From assembly GCA_902560075.1 (NCBI GenBank), contig CACEKE010000007.1, forward strand, positions 1-64,000: DNA of 64,000 nt, in the 5' to 3' direction. Each line of letters starts with the position of its first letter. Position 1 is the first letter of the stretch. Positions 52,086 to 61,181 of the stretch are shown here, piece by piece. A model generated the notes under the pieces. The model did not search any database and was not told the origin of the DNA. It saw nothing but the letters and a program-made list of their open reading frames with translations. Source of the DNA: an uncultured Pelagibacteraceae bacterium. GTDB lineage: Bacteria > Pseudomonadota > Alphaproteobacteria > Pelagibacterales > Pelagibacteraceae. The translations under genes were made by a program, and so were the position numbers.

Positions 52086-52559
52086 CTAATCGAATAAGCT
52101 GATTTTTTTCGCAAATATCATTCTGATTAACCAATAAATAAATATTCCAATTGGACCTATAAAGTAAGTTATAACTAAAGGAAAAAAATTTATATATTTA
52201 GATATATTAAATTTCAGACTATCTTTAACAATCCAACATCCGCAAAAAAGATTTACTGCTAAAAAGTGTATCCAAAGCAACAACAAGAAACCATTTTCAG
52301 TAAAAAGCGTACTAAGATTTTCTAGACTTAGATACAATGAGAAATTACTACTAAAATCATACCCATTCATAAAGAACAAATATAATAGATATGAATAAAT
52401 CAAGGATAATAAGAAAAATGGAAACACAGACGTCACAAGGTAGCTGCAAGTTCTAGATTGTGGAAAAAAAATTAATGTTATCCAAAAAGGTAATACACCA
52501 AAGTTTAACCATAAATAAATCATTTCGATATTAAAAAAAGATGATATTTGTTCGATCAT
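52086..52559 (-). CDS. ABA4-like (DUF4281) membrane protein
   Basis: The 157-residue protein has four hydrophobic spans. The N-terminal segment LNFGVLPFWITLIFFPQSRTCSYL and the C-terminal FFPLVITYFIGPIGIFIYWLIR match the ABA4-like family (carotenoid-related in plants, unknown in bacteria). WIHFLAVNLFCGCWIV (about 93-108) is also typical. It is a short gene between rhodanese and recX. Confidence 0.6.
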   Translation of the reverse strand: MIEQISSFFNIEMIYLWLNFGVLPFWITLIFFPQSRTCSYLVTSVFPFFLLSLIYSYLLYLFFMNGYDFSSNFSLYLSLENLSTLFTENGFLLLLWIHFLAVNLFCGCWIVKDSLKFNISKYINFFPLVITYFIGPIGIFIYWLIRMIFAKKISLFD

Positions 52560-52587
52560 ATAAATTTATAATATAATACATCTTTCT

Positions 52588-53151
52588 ATGATTCCTAATA
52601 AAAATAAGAAAAAAACTTTAGAGGCAACTGTAGATGAAATGCGTAACTTTTCGTACACTTATATTGAGAAGTATTCTCCATCTAAACAGCAGTTAAAGAC
52701 CTATCTTCTTAAGAAATATTTAAAATTAAATTCTACAGGAATAAATAAAAATAATATTAAAGACTTAATTGAGGTGGTTTTAGAGGATTTAGAAAAAAAT
52801 AAGTTTTTAAATGATAAATTCTACTCTGACTCAAAAGCTAAAAACTTGATAAAAAGAGGTAGTTCAATAAATAAAATTAGAAACTATCTTCTTACAAAAG
52901 GTATAAATGAAAAATATGTTAATCAAAGCATCACTACAATTAAAGAAAATAACGAGGATCAAGATTTTTTTTCCGCAATAAAAATATGCAAAAAAAAACG
53001 GATTGGTCCAGCTCGAGATGAAAATAATAGACCACTGTTTTATAAGAAAGATATAGGTATTTTAGCTAGATCTGGTTTTGATTTTGATACATCAAAAAGA
53101 GTAATGGATATAGATAAAGATGAATATTTAAAAATTATTAATCTTCTTTAA
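52588..53151 (+). CDS. recX: RecX recombination regulator
   Basis: The 187-residue helical-repeat protein has RecX-type segments YTYIEKYSPSKQQLKTYLLKKYL, LEKNKFLNDKFYSDSKAKNLIKRG, INKIRNYLLTKGINEKYVNQSI, and the late KDIGILARSGFDFDTSKRVMD. RecX binds and regulates RecA filaments. recA is not in the window. The N-terminal part is lysine-rich. Confidence 0.8.
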   Translation: MIPNKNKKKTLEATVDEMRNFSYTYIEKYSPSKQQLKTYLLKKYLKLNSTGINKNNIKDLIEVVLEDLEKNKFLNDKFYSDSKAKNLIKRGSSINKIRNYLLTKGINEKYVNQSITTIKENNEDQDFFSAIKICKKKRIGPARDENNRPLFYKKDIGILARSGFDFDTSKRVMDIDKDEYLKIINLL

Positions 53152-53287
53152 TATTTTTTTTATTTTTTACTTCTAAATAATATTCAATTTTTCTTTTCAT
53201 ATAGTTTTTAACAAAAACAAATAATAGTAAACCAAATATGCTAACAGACACTATTATAATTAATATTATTCTGACAGTTTCATCCAT
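53138..53287 (-). CDS. 49-aa single-span membrane protein (not in ORF track)
   Basis: The minus-strand ORF from ATG at 53285-53287 to TAA at 53138-53140 encodes an acidic start (MDETV), one strong hydrophobic span (IILIIIVSVSIFGLLLFVFV) and a lysine-rich tail. This layout is positive-inside with the tail cytoplasmic. It overlaps the recX 3' end by 14 bases in convergent orientation and begins 2 bases after the cysQ-like stop, so it may be the last gene of that operon. I recognise no family. Confidence 0.5.
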   Translation of the reverse strand: MDETVRIILIIIVSVSIFGLLLFVFVKNYMKRKIEYYLEVKNKKNIKED

Positions 53288-53288
53288 A

Positions 53289-54065
53289 TTATAAATTAGC
53301 ACCTCTTCTCAAAATTAAACTTGGATTTATAAAATCTTTTTTTCCATAAGTAATTTGATTGTTCTCAAAGTCAGTTACTATGCCACCAGCGTTCTGCAAT
53401 ATAGCATGCCCCGCAGCTATATCCCATTCCGAGGCTCTAGGTTCAGAAATATAAATATCATACTCACTAGTCGCGATTACACAAAATTTTAAAGAACTTT
53501 TCATTTTATGATGTTCGGTTACTCCATATTTTTGATGAAGTTTCATTATTTCTGGCTTTAATTTATCTGAATAATGCACAGCCTTAATTTGATTTACTTT
53601 AGTTTTTTTTTTACAGTCCAATTTTACTTCGTTATTATTTATTATTTCAAAACTTTCACCTGATGCATAAGTATAAAACATCCTATTTTTTGCTGGGGCA
53701 TAAATTAAACCAATTGTTGGTAATTTATTTACTATTAAAGCTGCATTAATTGTAAATTCATCTTTGTTGTTAACATAATCATAAGTTCCATCTATGGGGT
53801 CTATTAACCAGAATGTTGTTAAATTATTATTTGTTTTATTTTTTGTGCTTTCCTCTGACACCAAGGGAATATTTGGTGTTGTCTTTATTAACTTGTCACT
53901 TAAAATTTTATTAACTTCAATATCACCATTTGTTACGGGTGTATTGTCCTCTTTATATTCTGTTATGAGACCTTCATTTCTCATTTCCACACTTTTTTTT
54001 CCTGCAAAAAGAAAAGTATCTATCAAACTGTAGCATATTTCTTTATAATCTTTTTTATTCATCAT
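53289..54065 (-). CDS. cysQ: inositol-monophosphatase-family phosphatase, CysQ-like
   Basis: The 258-residue protein carries the metal-binding motifs of the IMPase family: VSEEST, DPIDGTYDYVNNKDEFTINAALI (about 88-110) and SEWDIAAGHAILQNAGG (about 210). The DEFTINAAL and GLIYAPA segments resemble CysQ (3'-phosphoadenosine 5'-phosphate phosphatase), but histidinol phosphatase or inositol phosphatase cannot be excluded. Its start overlaps the DUF3553 gene by 11 bases. Confidence 0.75.
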   Translation of the reverse strand: MMNKKDYKEICYSLIDTFLFAGKKSVEMRNEGLITEYKEDNTPVTNGDIEVNKILSDKLIKTTPNIPLVSEESTKNKTNNNLTTFWLIDPIDGTYDYVNNKDEFTINAALIVNKLPTIGLIYAPAKNRMFYTYASGESFEIINNNEVKLDCKKKTKVNQIKAVHYSDKLKPEIMKLHQKYGVTEHHKMKSSLKFCVIATSEYDIYISEPRASEWDIAAGHAILQNAGGIVTDFENNQITYGKKDFINPSLILRRGANL

Positions 54066-54228
54066 CTATCTTTTCAAGATTAATATTTTTTGCATTTATT
54101 ACAATTTTTCCTTTATTTTCAAAATTTACAGTAACTTTTTCTTTAACAATCGACTGCACTTGGCCTATACCCCAGTCCTTTTTTAGGGGGTTAACTACTC
54201 TGTCGCCTGGTTCAAAATCTAAAATCAT
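54055..54228 (-). CDS. DUF3553-like small protein (not in ORF track)
   Basis: The ORF from ATG at 54226-54228 to TAA at 54055-54057 encodes 57 residues. The segment FEPGDRVVNPLKKDWGIGQV and the following VTVNFENKGKIVI match the DUF3553 pattern I know from Alphaproteobacteria (PGDRV...WGxGQVQS...VNFEnaGK), a small beta-rich, SH3-like domain related to the CarD/UvrD tail type. The stop lies inside the cysQ-like start (11-bp overlap), indicating coupled translation. It is divergent from mnmA. Confidence 0.75.
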   Translation of the reverse strand: MILDFEPGDRVVNPLKKDWGIGQVQSIVKEKVTVNFENKGKIVINAKNINLEKIDDE

Positions 54229-54270
54229 TTAATTTAATTTATAATAGAAATAAGTATAAATACCATAAAT

Positions 54271-55389
54271 ATGAAAAGACAATTAAACTCTTTAGGCATA
54301 GATAAAGACCCAAAAGAAACTACAGTAGTGGTTGCAATGTCTGGTGGTGTGGACTCATCTACAGTAGCAGCTTTGATGAAACAACAAGGCTATAAAGTCA
54401 TTGGTGTAACTTTAAAATTATATGATGATAGCAAAGAAATAGCTCAATCTAAAGTTTGCTGCTCAGGTCAGGATATTCTGGACGCTAAGAGGGTTGCGCA
54501 TAAATTAGATATTGAGCACAAGATTTTTTATTATCAAAGTAAATTTAGAGAGGGTGTAATAAACAATTTCGTAGATAGTTATTTAAAAGGTGAAACACCA
54601 ATTCCATGTGTGCAATGTAATAAAACAGTGAAATTTAACGATTTATTTCACGAGTCTAAAAATCTAAAAGCAGATGCACTCGTTACAGGACATTATGTAA
54701 AAAGTTTTACTAAAAACAATGTAACCGAAATGTATCGAGGAGTTGATGAAAACAGAGATCAAAGCTATTTTTTATTTAACACTACTAGAGAACAGCTCAA
54801 TTTTTTAAGATTTCCACTTGGAAACTTGCTTAAAAAAGAAACGAGAGAAATAGCGAAAAATTTAGATTTAAATGTAGCTGATAAACCAGATAGTCAAGAT
54901 ATATGCTTTGTGCCAAATGGAGATTATGTTTCAGTTATAGAAAAATTCAGACCTGACTCTTTTAAAAAAGGTAATATAAAAAATACCTCAGGAAAAGTTC
55001 TAGGAGTGCACGAAGGAATAGTTAATTTTACCATTGGACAAAGAAAAGGAATTAAAATTGCACATCATAAACCCTTATACGTTATAGATATCATTGCTGA
55101 TAAAAATGAAATTATAGTAGGAGCTAAAGACGAATTGTTAAAAAAAGAGATTTTGCTTAAAGATATAAACTTTTTAGTTAATAAAGAATTCTTTAATAAT
55201 GAAATTTTTGTAAAGGTTAGATCAACAGGTAAATTATTACGATCAAAATTAAATATAAATAATGGATCCACAAAATTAATTTTATTAGAGGATGAATATG
55301 GTATTTCACCTGGACAAGCATGCGTTTTTTACTCAAAAGATGAATTAGGCGACAAAGTTCTTGGTGGTGGTTGGATTACAAAAAATTAA
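54271..55389 (+). CDS. mnmA: tRNA-specific 2-thiouridylase
   Basis: The 372-residue protein has the PP-loop [21 protein letters not shown] (about 24-44), the catalytic Cys in [12 protein letters not shown] (about residue 110), DSQDICFVP, and the second catalytic Cys in that segment. The C-terminal beta-barrel ([11 protein letters not shown]) is present. It thiolates U34 of tRNA-Lys/Glu/Gln using sulfur relayed from cysteine desulfurase. Divergent from DUF3553/cysQ, convergent with the DRAM-like gene. Confidence 0.95.
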   Translation: MKRQLNSLGIDKDPKETTVVVAMSGGVDSSTVAALMKQQGYKVIGVTLKLYDDSKEIAQSKVCCSGQDILDAKRVAHKLDIEHKIFYYQSKFREGVINNFVDSYLKGETPIPCVQCNKTVKFNDLFHESKNLKADALVTGHYVKSFTKNNVTEMYRGVDENRDQSYFLFNTTREQLNFLRFPLGNLLKKETREIAKNLDLNVADKPDSQDICFVPNGDYVSVIEKFRPDSFKKGNIKNTSGKVLGVHEGIVNFTIGQRKGIKIAHHKPLYVIDIIADKNEIIVGAKDELLKKEILLKDINFLVNKEFFNNEIFVKVRSTGKLLRSKLNINNGSTKLILLEDEYGISPGQACVFYSKDELGDKVLGGGWITKN

Positions 55390-56072
55390 TTTTTTTTCCA
55401 CATAAAAAATGTCAATAAATAAAAACTTATAACTCCAACAAAATAATCCCACTCAAGTGCGTGTTTTAAATACTTATTACCCGGAACACTTATTATTGGT
55501 ATAGAGATTAAAGCTACAATAATTAATAAAGAAACTAGGAAAATTTTAAGTTTTAAAAAAATTTCATTTATATTTTCAGAAATTGAATATCTTATTTTGT
55601 ATAAACAAATTACAAGATATGTTTGAGCAATAATTTCAAAAACTATAAAAAATAAAATTACCACACGTCTAAAAAGTTTATATAAATCATATTCAAATTT
55701 AATTCCCAAAAAAATTGAGTGTATAACTAGAAGCACAGCAGAGCCTATACCAAAAAAAACAAACTTATTGATGTGGGTATTTTTTGGATCTTTAAATAAA
55801 ATTATTTTTTTATTATTTAACCAATATTTAATTAATAAAAATGAAGTTAAGAACATTGCTGGCTTAAATATCAAATATGTTGGAAAAACCCTTGCGGTAC
55901 GACTTATTGAAGCCTTTCCATCAATGTAAGGAATTGTATCATGCAATATGTGTTCTTGATTTGGAAATAAACCATGAAATTGTGTAATTAAAATTAAACA
56001 AGCATTTATTGCAAAGAAAGGTACAATAAAAATCCATAAACTCATGGATTTTACTTTTGAGATATTGTCCAT
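55386..56072 (-). CDS. integral membrane protein, Frag1/DRAM/Sfk1-like
   Basis: The 228-residue protein has about six hydrophobic spans. The segment [23 protein letters not shown] at about 43-65 and a C-terminal [19 protein letters not shown] resemble the Frag1/DRAM/Sfk1 (PGAP2) family. The role in bacteria is unknown. Its start is 11 bases after the stop of the 27-aa basic ORF on the same strand, implying a common transcript. Its stop overlaps the mnmA stop by 4 bases (convergent). Confidence 0.45.
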   Translation of the reverse strand: MDNISKVKSMSLWIFIVPFFAINACLILITQFHGLFPNQEHILHDTIPYIDGKASISRTARVFPTYLIFKPAMFLTSFLLIKYWLNNKKIILFKDPKNTHINKFVFFGIGSAVLLVIHSIFLGIKFEYDLYKLFRRVVILFFIVFEIIAQTYLVICLYKIRYSISENINEIFLKLKIFLVSLLIIVALISIPIISVPGNKYLKHALEWDYFVGVISFYLLTFFMWKKN

Positions 56073-56083
56073 TTTGAGATTTC

Positions 56084-56167
56084 TTATTTCTTTTTATTCT
56101 TTTTTCTCGCTCTTCTTTTTTTTGAGCCCATTTTTCTTCGGCCTCTATGTTTTTTTGGGTAACCCAT
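56084..56167 (-). CDS. 27-aa extremely basic miniprotein (not in ORF track)
   Basis: ATG at 56165-56167, TAA at 56084-56086. The product is 27 residues, of which about 17 are Lys or Arg, with motifs KKHRGRRK and GSKKRRARKK. A near-consensus ribosome binding site AAGGAG lies 5 bases upstream of the start, stronger than most in this window. Such composition is seen in tiny ribosomal proteins (for example bTHX) and in mS38/COX24-like peptides, but I see no decisive match. The next gene starts 11 bases downstream. Confidence 0.65.
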   Translation of the reverse strand: MGYPKKHRGRRKMGSKKRRARKKNKKK

Positions 56168-56241
56168 AATCTCCTTATTTATAATTTTATTGACTTATTT
56201 GTGGGATATAGCATTGTCAAACTTACTTATCAAATTTATTT

Positions 56242-57417
56242 ATGGTTAAATCTGTCAAAACCTTTTTAAAACATACATACAAAGACTACATAACCCGTTC
56301 AGTTAACCCACCACTAGTAAGAACCTCAACTATGGTCTTTAAATCAATGTCTGATTTAAGAAAGGTTCAGAGGAAAAATTTAAAAAATCCTAGAGGAGGA
56401 CATTTTGAGTATGGAAGACAAGGGACTGCTACAACATTTGAACTTGAAAAAATTTTAACCAATTTAGAAGAGTCTTATCATACTTTTTTAACACCAACTG
56501 GTTTTGGATCTGTTTTTTTGTGTCTTTTTAGCATTCTAAGACCAAATGATGAAATTATAATCGCAGATCCAATATATAGCCCAACAAGATTATTAACAGA
56601 AAATTATTTAAAAGAGTTTGATATTAAAACTAAATTTTATGATCCAAACAATTTAGATACCATTAAAAAAAATTTTACAAAAAAAACTAAATTAATTTAT
56701 GTTGAGAACCCAGGAAGTAATACTTTTGAATTCCAAGATTTAGGTAAAATCATTTCTTTTGCAAAAAAACATAAAGTCTTAACAGCCATCGATAATACCT
56801 GGGCTACACCATATTTCTTAAAACCTATAAAAATTGGTTTTGATTTATCAATTGTATCTGCAACAAAATATTATTCAGGCCATTCTGACGTTATGGGCGG
56901 AAGTCTAGCGGTAAGTAAAAGAGTATTTAATAAAGTAATTAAAGCTCAGAATATGACTGGTCTAAGATTAAGTCCTGATGACGCTTATTTTATAATGCGG
57001 GGAATTAGGACATTAGATGTCAGATTAGATAGACATCAGGATAATGCAATTAAAATAGCAAAGTTTTTATCGAAAAAAAAGAATATAGAAGTTTTGTATC
57101 CTCACAAAAAAAATAGCAAAAATTATAATTATTGGAAAAAATATTATACAGGATCATCAGGACTAATGGGTCTGAAAATAAAAGTGCAAAATAAAAATTC
57201 AGTCGATAAATTTGTAAATTCACTTAAACTTTTTGGTCATGGTTATAGTTGGGGAGGATATGAAAGTTTAGCTTTGCACCAAGAAATAAAAGAACAAGGC
57301 AATAGGAAATATCTTAAATTAAAAAAAAATGAGTTTATTGTAAGATTACATATTGGATTAGAGGATGTAAAGGATCTAATTAATGACATCAAACAGTCAT
57401 TAAGATTTTTAAAATGA
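56242..57417 (+). CDS. metC: cystathionine beta-lyase (Cys/Met metabolism PLP enzyme)
   Basis: PLP fold-type I enzyme of 391 residues: YGRQGTATTFELEKILTNLE (about 53-72), VENPGSNTFEFQDL, AIDNTWATPYFLKP (Asp that contacts the pyridine nitrogen, about 187) and the Schiff-base Lys in VSATKYYSGHSDVMGG (about 213). The NPPLVRTSTMVF start and SGHSDVMGG favour cystathionine beta-lyase over gamma-synthase. It would convert cystathionine to homocysteine. The homocysteine methyltransferase at 27.7 kb could use the product. The next gene overlaps by 4 bases. Confidence 0.85.
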   Translation: MVKSVKTFLKHTYKDYITRSVNPPLVRTSTMVFKSMSDLRKVQRKNLKNPRGGHFEYGRQGTATTFELEKILTNLEESYHTFLTPTGFGSVFLCLFSILRPNDEIIIADPIYSPTRLLTENYLKEFDIKTKFYDPNNLDTIKKNFTKKTKLIYVENPGSNTFEFQDLGKIISFAKKHKVLTAIDNTWATPYFLKPIKIGFDLSIVSATKYYSGHSDVMGGSLAVSKRVFNKVIKAQNMTGLRLSPDDAYFIMRGIRTLDVRLDRHQDNAIKIAKFLSKKKNIEVLYPHKKNSKNYNYWKKYYTGSSGLMGLKIKVQNKNSVDKFVNSLKLFGHGYSWGGYESLALHQEIKEQGNRKYLKLKKNEFIVRLHIGLEDVKDLINDIKQSLRFLK

Positions 57418-58643
57418 ACACTGACAAATTTATAACTAATAAATTAGCCCTAACTACTTTGATAGCTGCCTGCCTAGTAGTTCTAATATCTTTGAGTGTT
57501 AGACAGGTATTTGGAATGTTTTTTATGGATTTTAATATTGATCTTGGAATTTCAAATACCGAATTTGGATTAGCCATTGGAATTCAAATGCTGGGATGGG
57601 GACTTTCAGGACCTATTTTTGGAGCTATCGCAGATAAATATGGTGGACATAAAGCAATAATGCTTGCGTTTATTTTCTATATTTTAGGAGTATATTTTTT
57701 ATATGCAGGTCCAAATACAGGCCTATATTTTCAAATAAGTTTAGGGGTATTAATTGGTATAGGTTGTGGAGGTACAGCAATAAGTATCCCCATGTCAATT
57801 GTTGGAAAACATTTCCCTCTTTCAAATAGAACTATAGCAATGAGTCTTGTAACAGCAACTGGATCATTTGGATATTTTATATCACCTTTATTCACTAATT
57901 ATTCTTTAGCTAATAATGGATGGGTTGATACACTATTTTACTTTATTGTATTTTTAAGTATTGGTTTTGTAATTGCTTATTTTGTTAGATCACCTAATGA
58001 AAATGGAAGTTCAGGAGATTCTAAAACAAATCAAAAACAAACTACCATTCAAGCTTTAAGTGAGGCTTTTAGTAATAAAAGTTATTTGTTGCTAATATCA
58101 GGCTTTTTTGTTTGTGGATTTCATATCACTTTAGTTGGTACTCATGTACCTAAATATGTGATTGATAGAGGACTTGGTGACTGGACAGCAGCCATGATAT
58201 TATCTTTAATCGGGTTATTTAATATTTTTGGATCATTATTAAGCGGTTACTTATCAGCTAAAATGAGTAAGAAAATTATTTTAAGTGTTATCTATTTTTT
58301 AAGGGGTATTTCAATTATTGCGTTTATTTTTCTACCTCCAAGCAACATTTCATCTATAATTTTTGGAGCGAGTTTTGGACTTTTATGGTTATCAACTGTA
58401 CCCGCAACAAGTGGAATTGTTGCGCATATATTTGGAACAAGGTATCTAGGACTACTTTATGGATTAGTTTTTTTAAGTCATCAAATTGGCTCTTTTTTTG
58501 GTGCATATCTTGGGGGATTGTTCTACGACATTTATGGTTCATATGACTATGCGTGGTATTTGGCAATTGCATTATCTGTATTTGCAGGTTTAATACACTT
58601 ACCAATAAAAGAGAAATCAGTTGAAAGATTACAAAAAGTATAA
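57414..58643 (+). CDS. MFS transporter
   Basis: The 409-residue protein has twelve expected spans. An MFS loop-2/3 signature is visible as GPIFGAIADKYGGHKAIML (about 66-84). GISNTEFGLAIGIQMLGWGLSG and a central hydrophilic loop with GSSGDSKTNQKQ (about 205) are typical of oxalate/formate- or monocarboxylate-type carriers. The substrate is unassigned. It is coupled to metC (4-bp overlap), and the pabB start lies inside its 3' end. Confidence 0.85.
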   Translation: MNTDKFITNKLALTTLIAACLVVLISLSVRQVFGMFFMDFNIDLGISNTEFGLAIGIQMLGWGLSGPIFGAIADKYGGHKAIMLAFIFYILGVYFLYAGPNTGLYFQISLGVLIGIGCGGTAISIPMSIVGKHFPLSNRTIAMSLVTATGSFGYFISPLFTNYSLANNGWVDTLFYFIVFLSIGFVIAYFVRSPNENGSSGDSKTNQKQTTIQALSEAFSNKSYLLLISGFFVCGFHITLVGTHVPKYVIDRGLGDWTAAMILSLIGLFNIFGSLLSGYLSAKMSKKIILSVIYFLRGISIIAFIFLPPSNISSIIFGASFGLLWLSTVPATSGIVAHIFGTRYLGLLYGLVFLSHQIGSFFGAYLGGLFYDIYGSYDYAWYLAIALSVFAGLIHLPIKEKSVERLQKV

Positions 58644-59835
58644 GTTTAAATTTAATCCCTATTTGGAGAGTCTTTATCAATCCGATGAACCTTTAATAAT
58701 CTATAAAGTAGAAAATGGTTATAACATTTACACTAATTTTTCAAAAAAAATTATTTTAACAAATAGAAATATAAATAAATTTTTTAAATCTTTTAATAAA
58801 AAAAAATACAATAAAGAAACAGATTTAATGATAGGTTTTTTTGGTTATGATTTATTATGTAACTTGATAGGTTTAAAAACTGTAAATCAAAAAAAAAGCA
58901 GTTTTTATAAAGGTATATTTTATAAACCAGAGACTATTATAAAGATAAGAGATAATATTAAAATATTATCTAAACTTAAGCATAAAAAATTAAAAATAAG
59001 TTTTCAAAAAACTCAAGTCTCAAGTCCTTTCAAAATGAATATAAAATTTCCTAAATATCAAAAAATTTTCGATTACTTTTCAAGAAAAATAAGACAAGGT
59101 GAAACTTATCAGATTAAAATTTGTACTAAATATAGGAATAAATCAAAAATAAACCCTATTAATTTTTTTTGGAAATTAATGAAGGTGAACTCTTCTCCTG
59201 AAGCATTTATGATAAGAGATAAGGATTATTCAATAGTTAGCTGTTCTCCCGAAACATTAATTAATAAAAAAGGCTCAAATATTTTTACTAAACCAATTGC
59301 AGGTACCCTAAAAAAAAATAATGGTTTAGATAAGAAAAAAGCTTTAAAATTTTTTAAAAATAACATCAAAGAGACTAAAGAACACAATATGATTGTAGAT
59401 ATGGAAAGAAGTGATTTATCTAAAATTTGTAAGCCAGGCACTGTAAAAATTTTTAAAAAGAAATTTGTTGAGGAGTATAAACATCTTTATCACTATGTTA
59501 CTTTAGTTAAAGGTCAACTAATTAATAAAATTGACTTAAAAGATATAATTAAATCAATGATGCCTGGCGGATCTGTTATAGGGTGTCCAAAAATTAGAAC
59601 TTTAGAGCTTTTAAATAATCAAGAAAATGAGGATAGAAATATTTATACAGGAAGCTTCGGTTTCATTAAGTATAATAAAGATATGAGATTTAATATTATT
59701 ATAAGGTCTATTTTAAATTATAAAAATTTTTCAGAGATATCAGCTGCATCAGGTGTGGTTTTAGACAGCACAGCTAAAAAAGAATTTAATGAAAATTATA
59801 TAAAGGCAAAATCTTTATTGGAATTATATAAATGA
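58621..59835 (+). CDS. pabB: chorismate-binding amidase-coupled synthase, PabB/TrpE family
   Basis: The start is taken as TTG at 58621, overlapping the MFS gene by 23 bases, because no ATG lies before the conserved PYLESLYQ segment. Landmarks are IRQGETYQIKICTKY, FMIRDKDYSIVSCSPE, PIAGTLKKNNG, HNMIVDMERSDLSKIC and MMPGGSVIGCPKIRTLELL. The length (404) fits PabB. The PIAGT motif has Ala at the place where typical aminodeoxychorismate synthases have Lys (PIKGT), as in anthranilate synthases. With pabA- and pabC-like genes downstream, p-aminobenzoate synthesis is still most likely. Confidence 0.75.
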   Translation: MKDYKKYKFKFNPYLESLYQSDEPLIIYKVENGYNIYTNFSKKIILTNRNINKFFKSFNKKKYNKETDLMIGFFGYDLLCNLIGLKTVNQKKSSFYKGIFYKPETIIKIRDNIKILSKLKHKKLKISFQKTQVSSPFKMNIKFPKYQKIFDYFSRKIRQGETYQIKICTKYRNKSKINPINFFWKLMKVNSSPEAFMIRDKDYSIVSCSPETLINKKGSNIFTKPIAGTLKKNNGLDKKKALKFFKNNIKETKEHNMIVDMERSDLSKICKPGTVKIFKKKFVEEYKHLYHYVTLVKGQLINKIDLKDIIKSMMPGGSVIGCPKIRTLELLNNQENEDRNIYTGSFGFIKYNKDMRFNIIIRSILNYKNFSEISAASGVVLDSTAKKEFNENYIKAKSLLELYK

Positions 59836-60389
59836 TATATGTTATTGATCATCAAGACTCTTTTACATGGAATGTTGTTCATCAATTTAGGAAGTTTGAT
59901 AAAGTTTATTGTTCAAATTATTTTAACGTAGACTATAAAATATTAAATAGCTCTGATACAATAGTACTATCGCCTGGACCTGGCGCACCAAAAGATTACC
60001 CCCAAACATCTAAAATTTACAAAAATTTTAAAGGAAAGAAAAAAATAATTGGAATTTGTTTAGGTTATCAACAAATTCTTCACAATGAAAAAGGAAAAAT
60101 AATTCAGCAAAAAAATATATATCACGGTTATCAATCCAAAGTAAAAGTTACAAATAAAAGTAAAATATTTAAAAAAAATAAAACTTTTAAAGTTGGAAGG
60201 TATCACTCGTTAAAATTACGTGAACCGTTTAATTCAAATTCTTTAAGCATCACAATGAGATGTAGCAAAACAAATATACCGATGGCTATTGAGGATACAA
60301 AAAATAAAATTTATGGTTTTCAATTTCATCCTGAATCATTCCTAACTGAAAATGGCGACTTTATTATTAAAAAAATCTTATCTAACTAA
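59832..60389 (+). CDS. pabA: glutamine amidotransferase subunit (PabA/TrpG type)
   Basis: Class I glutaminase of 185 residues: YVIDHQDSFTWNVV at the start, VLSPGPGAP (oxyanion region), the nucleophile Cys in IGICLGYQQ (about residue 76), and the His-Glu pair in FQFHPESFLT (about 170). It would supply ammonia to the preceding chorismate enzyme. It overlaps pabB by 4 bases and the aminotransferase gene by 38. The gene is very Lys/Asn-rich compared with homologues. Confidence 0.85.
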   Translation: MIYVIDHQDSFTWNVVHQFRKFDKVYCSNYFNVDYKILNSSDTIVLSPGPGAPKDYPQTSKIYKNFKGKKKIIGICLGYQQILHNEKGKIIQQKNIYHGYQSKVKVTNKSKIFKKNKTFKVGRYHSLKLREPFNSNSLSITMRCSKTNIPMAIEDTKNKIYGFQFHPESFLTENGDFIIKKILSN

Positions 60390-61122
60390 TTCTTTAAAAG
60401 AAGTACCATTTAAAGATTTATGGGGTTCTCATGGTGTATTTACAACTATGCGAATAATTGGAAAGCCTTTTAAAATTATTTTTTTAAAAAATCACTTAAA
60501 CAATTTGATTAACTCTACAAAAGATTACAAAATTTTTAAAAAAAACTTAAAATCTAAATTAAATCAAATTTTAAAAATAAATTTAAAAAGAGGCAAAAAA
60601 TATAATCATTTATTAAGATTAGCCATTACTAATAATTTAATTTCAATATCTATAAGAAATAGAATTACCCCAAGTAAAAATTTTAAATTAAAACTATTAA
60701 AATATAAAAGGCTAGATCCTGAATACAAAAATCTTAAATACAAATTTATTTTAAAAAATATGCAAAATATTAATTTAAAATCCTCTGATTTGGCCTTAAC
60801 ATTTAATAACCAAATATACGAAACAGGAACAGCTAATCTAATTTTTGTAAAAAATAATAAATTATTTTCTCCAAAGAAAAATTTTTATAAAGGAATTACA
60901 CTTAAATTTTTTGACAATAAATTTAATATAAATTACTCAAATATCCATTTAAAGAATCTAAAAGATTTCAGTGAAATAATTTTAGTTGGTTCTGGTAAAG
61001 GTGTTATTTCAGTGACTAATATTCAAGGCATGATATGGAGAAGAAAAAGCCTAAAACACTATAAAATTCTTAAAAAATATTATGAAAAAGCTGTTACTAA
61101 GTGTCCAAGATATTACAGTTGA
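60352..61122 (+). CDS. pabC: aminotransferase class IV (probable aminodeoxychorismate lyase)
   Basis: The 256-residue protein has the fold-type IV PLP pattern: SHGVFTTMRIIGKPFKIIFLKNHLNNL near the N-terminus, the likely PLP Lys in LKYKFILKN (about residue 133), YETGTANLIFVKNNKLFSP and KGITL. In this gene order it would release pyruvate from aminodeoxychorismate to give p-aminobenzoate. The 38-bp overlap with pabA in another frame is longer than is usual here, so a later start cannot be excluded. It ends the folate cluster before aprM. Confidence 0.7.
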   Translation: MATLLLKKSYLTNSLKEVPFKDLWGSHGVFTTMRIIGKPFKIIFLKNHLNNLINSTKDYKIFKKNLKSKLNQILKINLKRGKKYNHLLRLAITNNLISISIRNRITPSKNFKLKLLKYKRLDPEYKNLKYKFILKNMQNINLKSSDLALTFNNQIYETGTANLIFVKNNKLFSPKKNFYKGITLKFFDNKFNINYSNIHLKNLKDFSEIILVGSGKGVISVTNIQGMIWRRKSLKHYKILKKYYEKAVTKCPRYYS

Positions 61123-61181
61123 TCTATTAATTTAACTATATTACAAATTTAGAATTGTTTTAAATTGCGGAGATCATAAAA

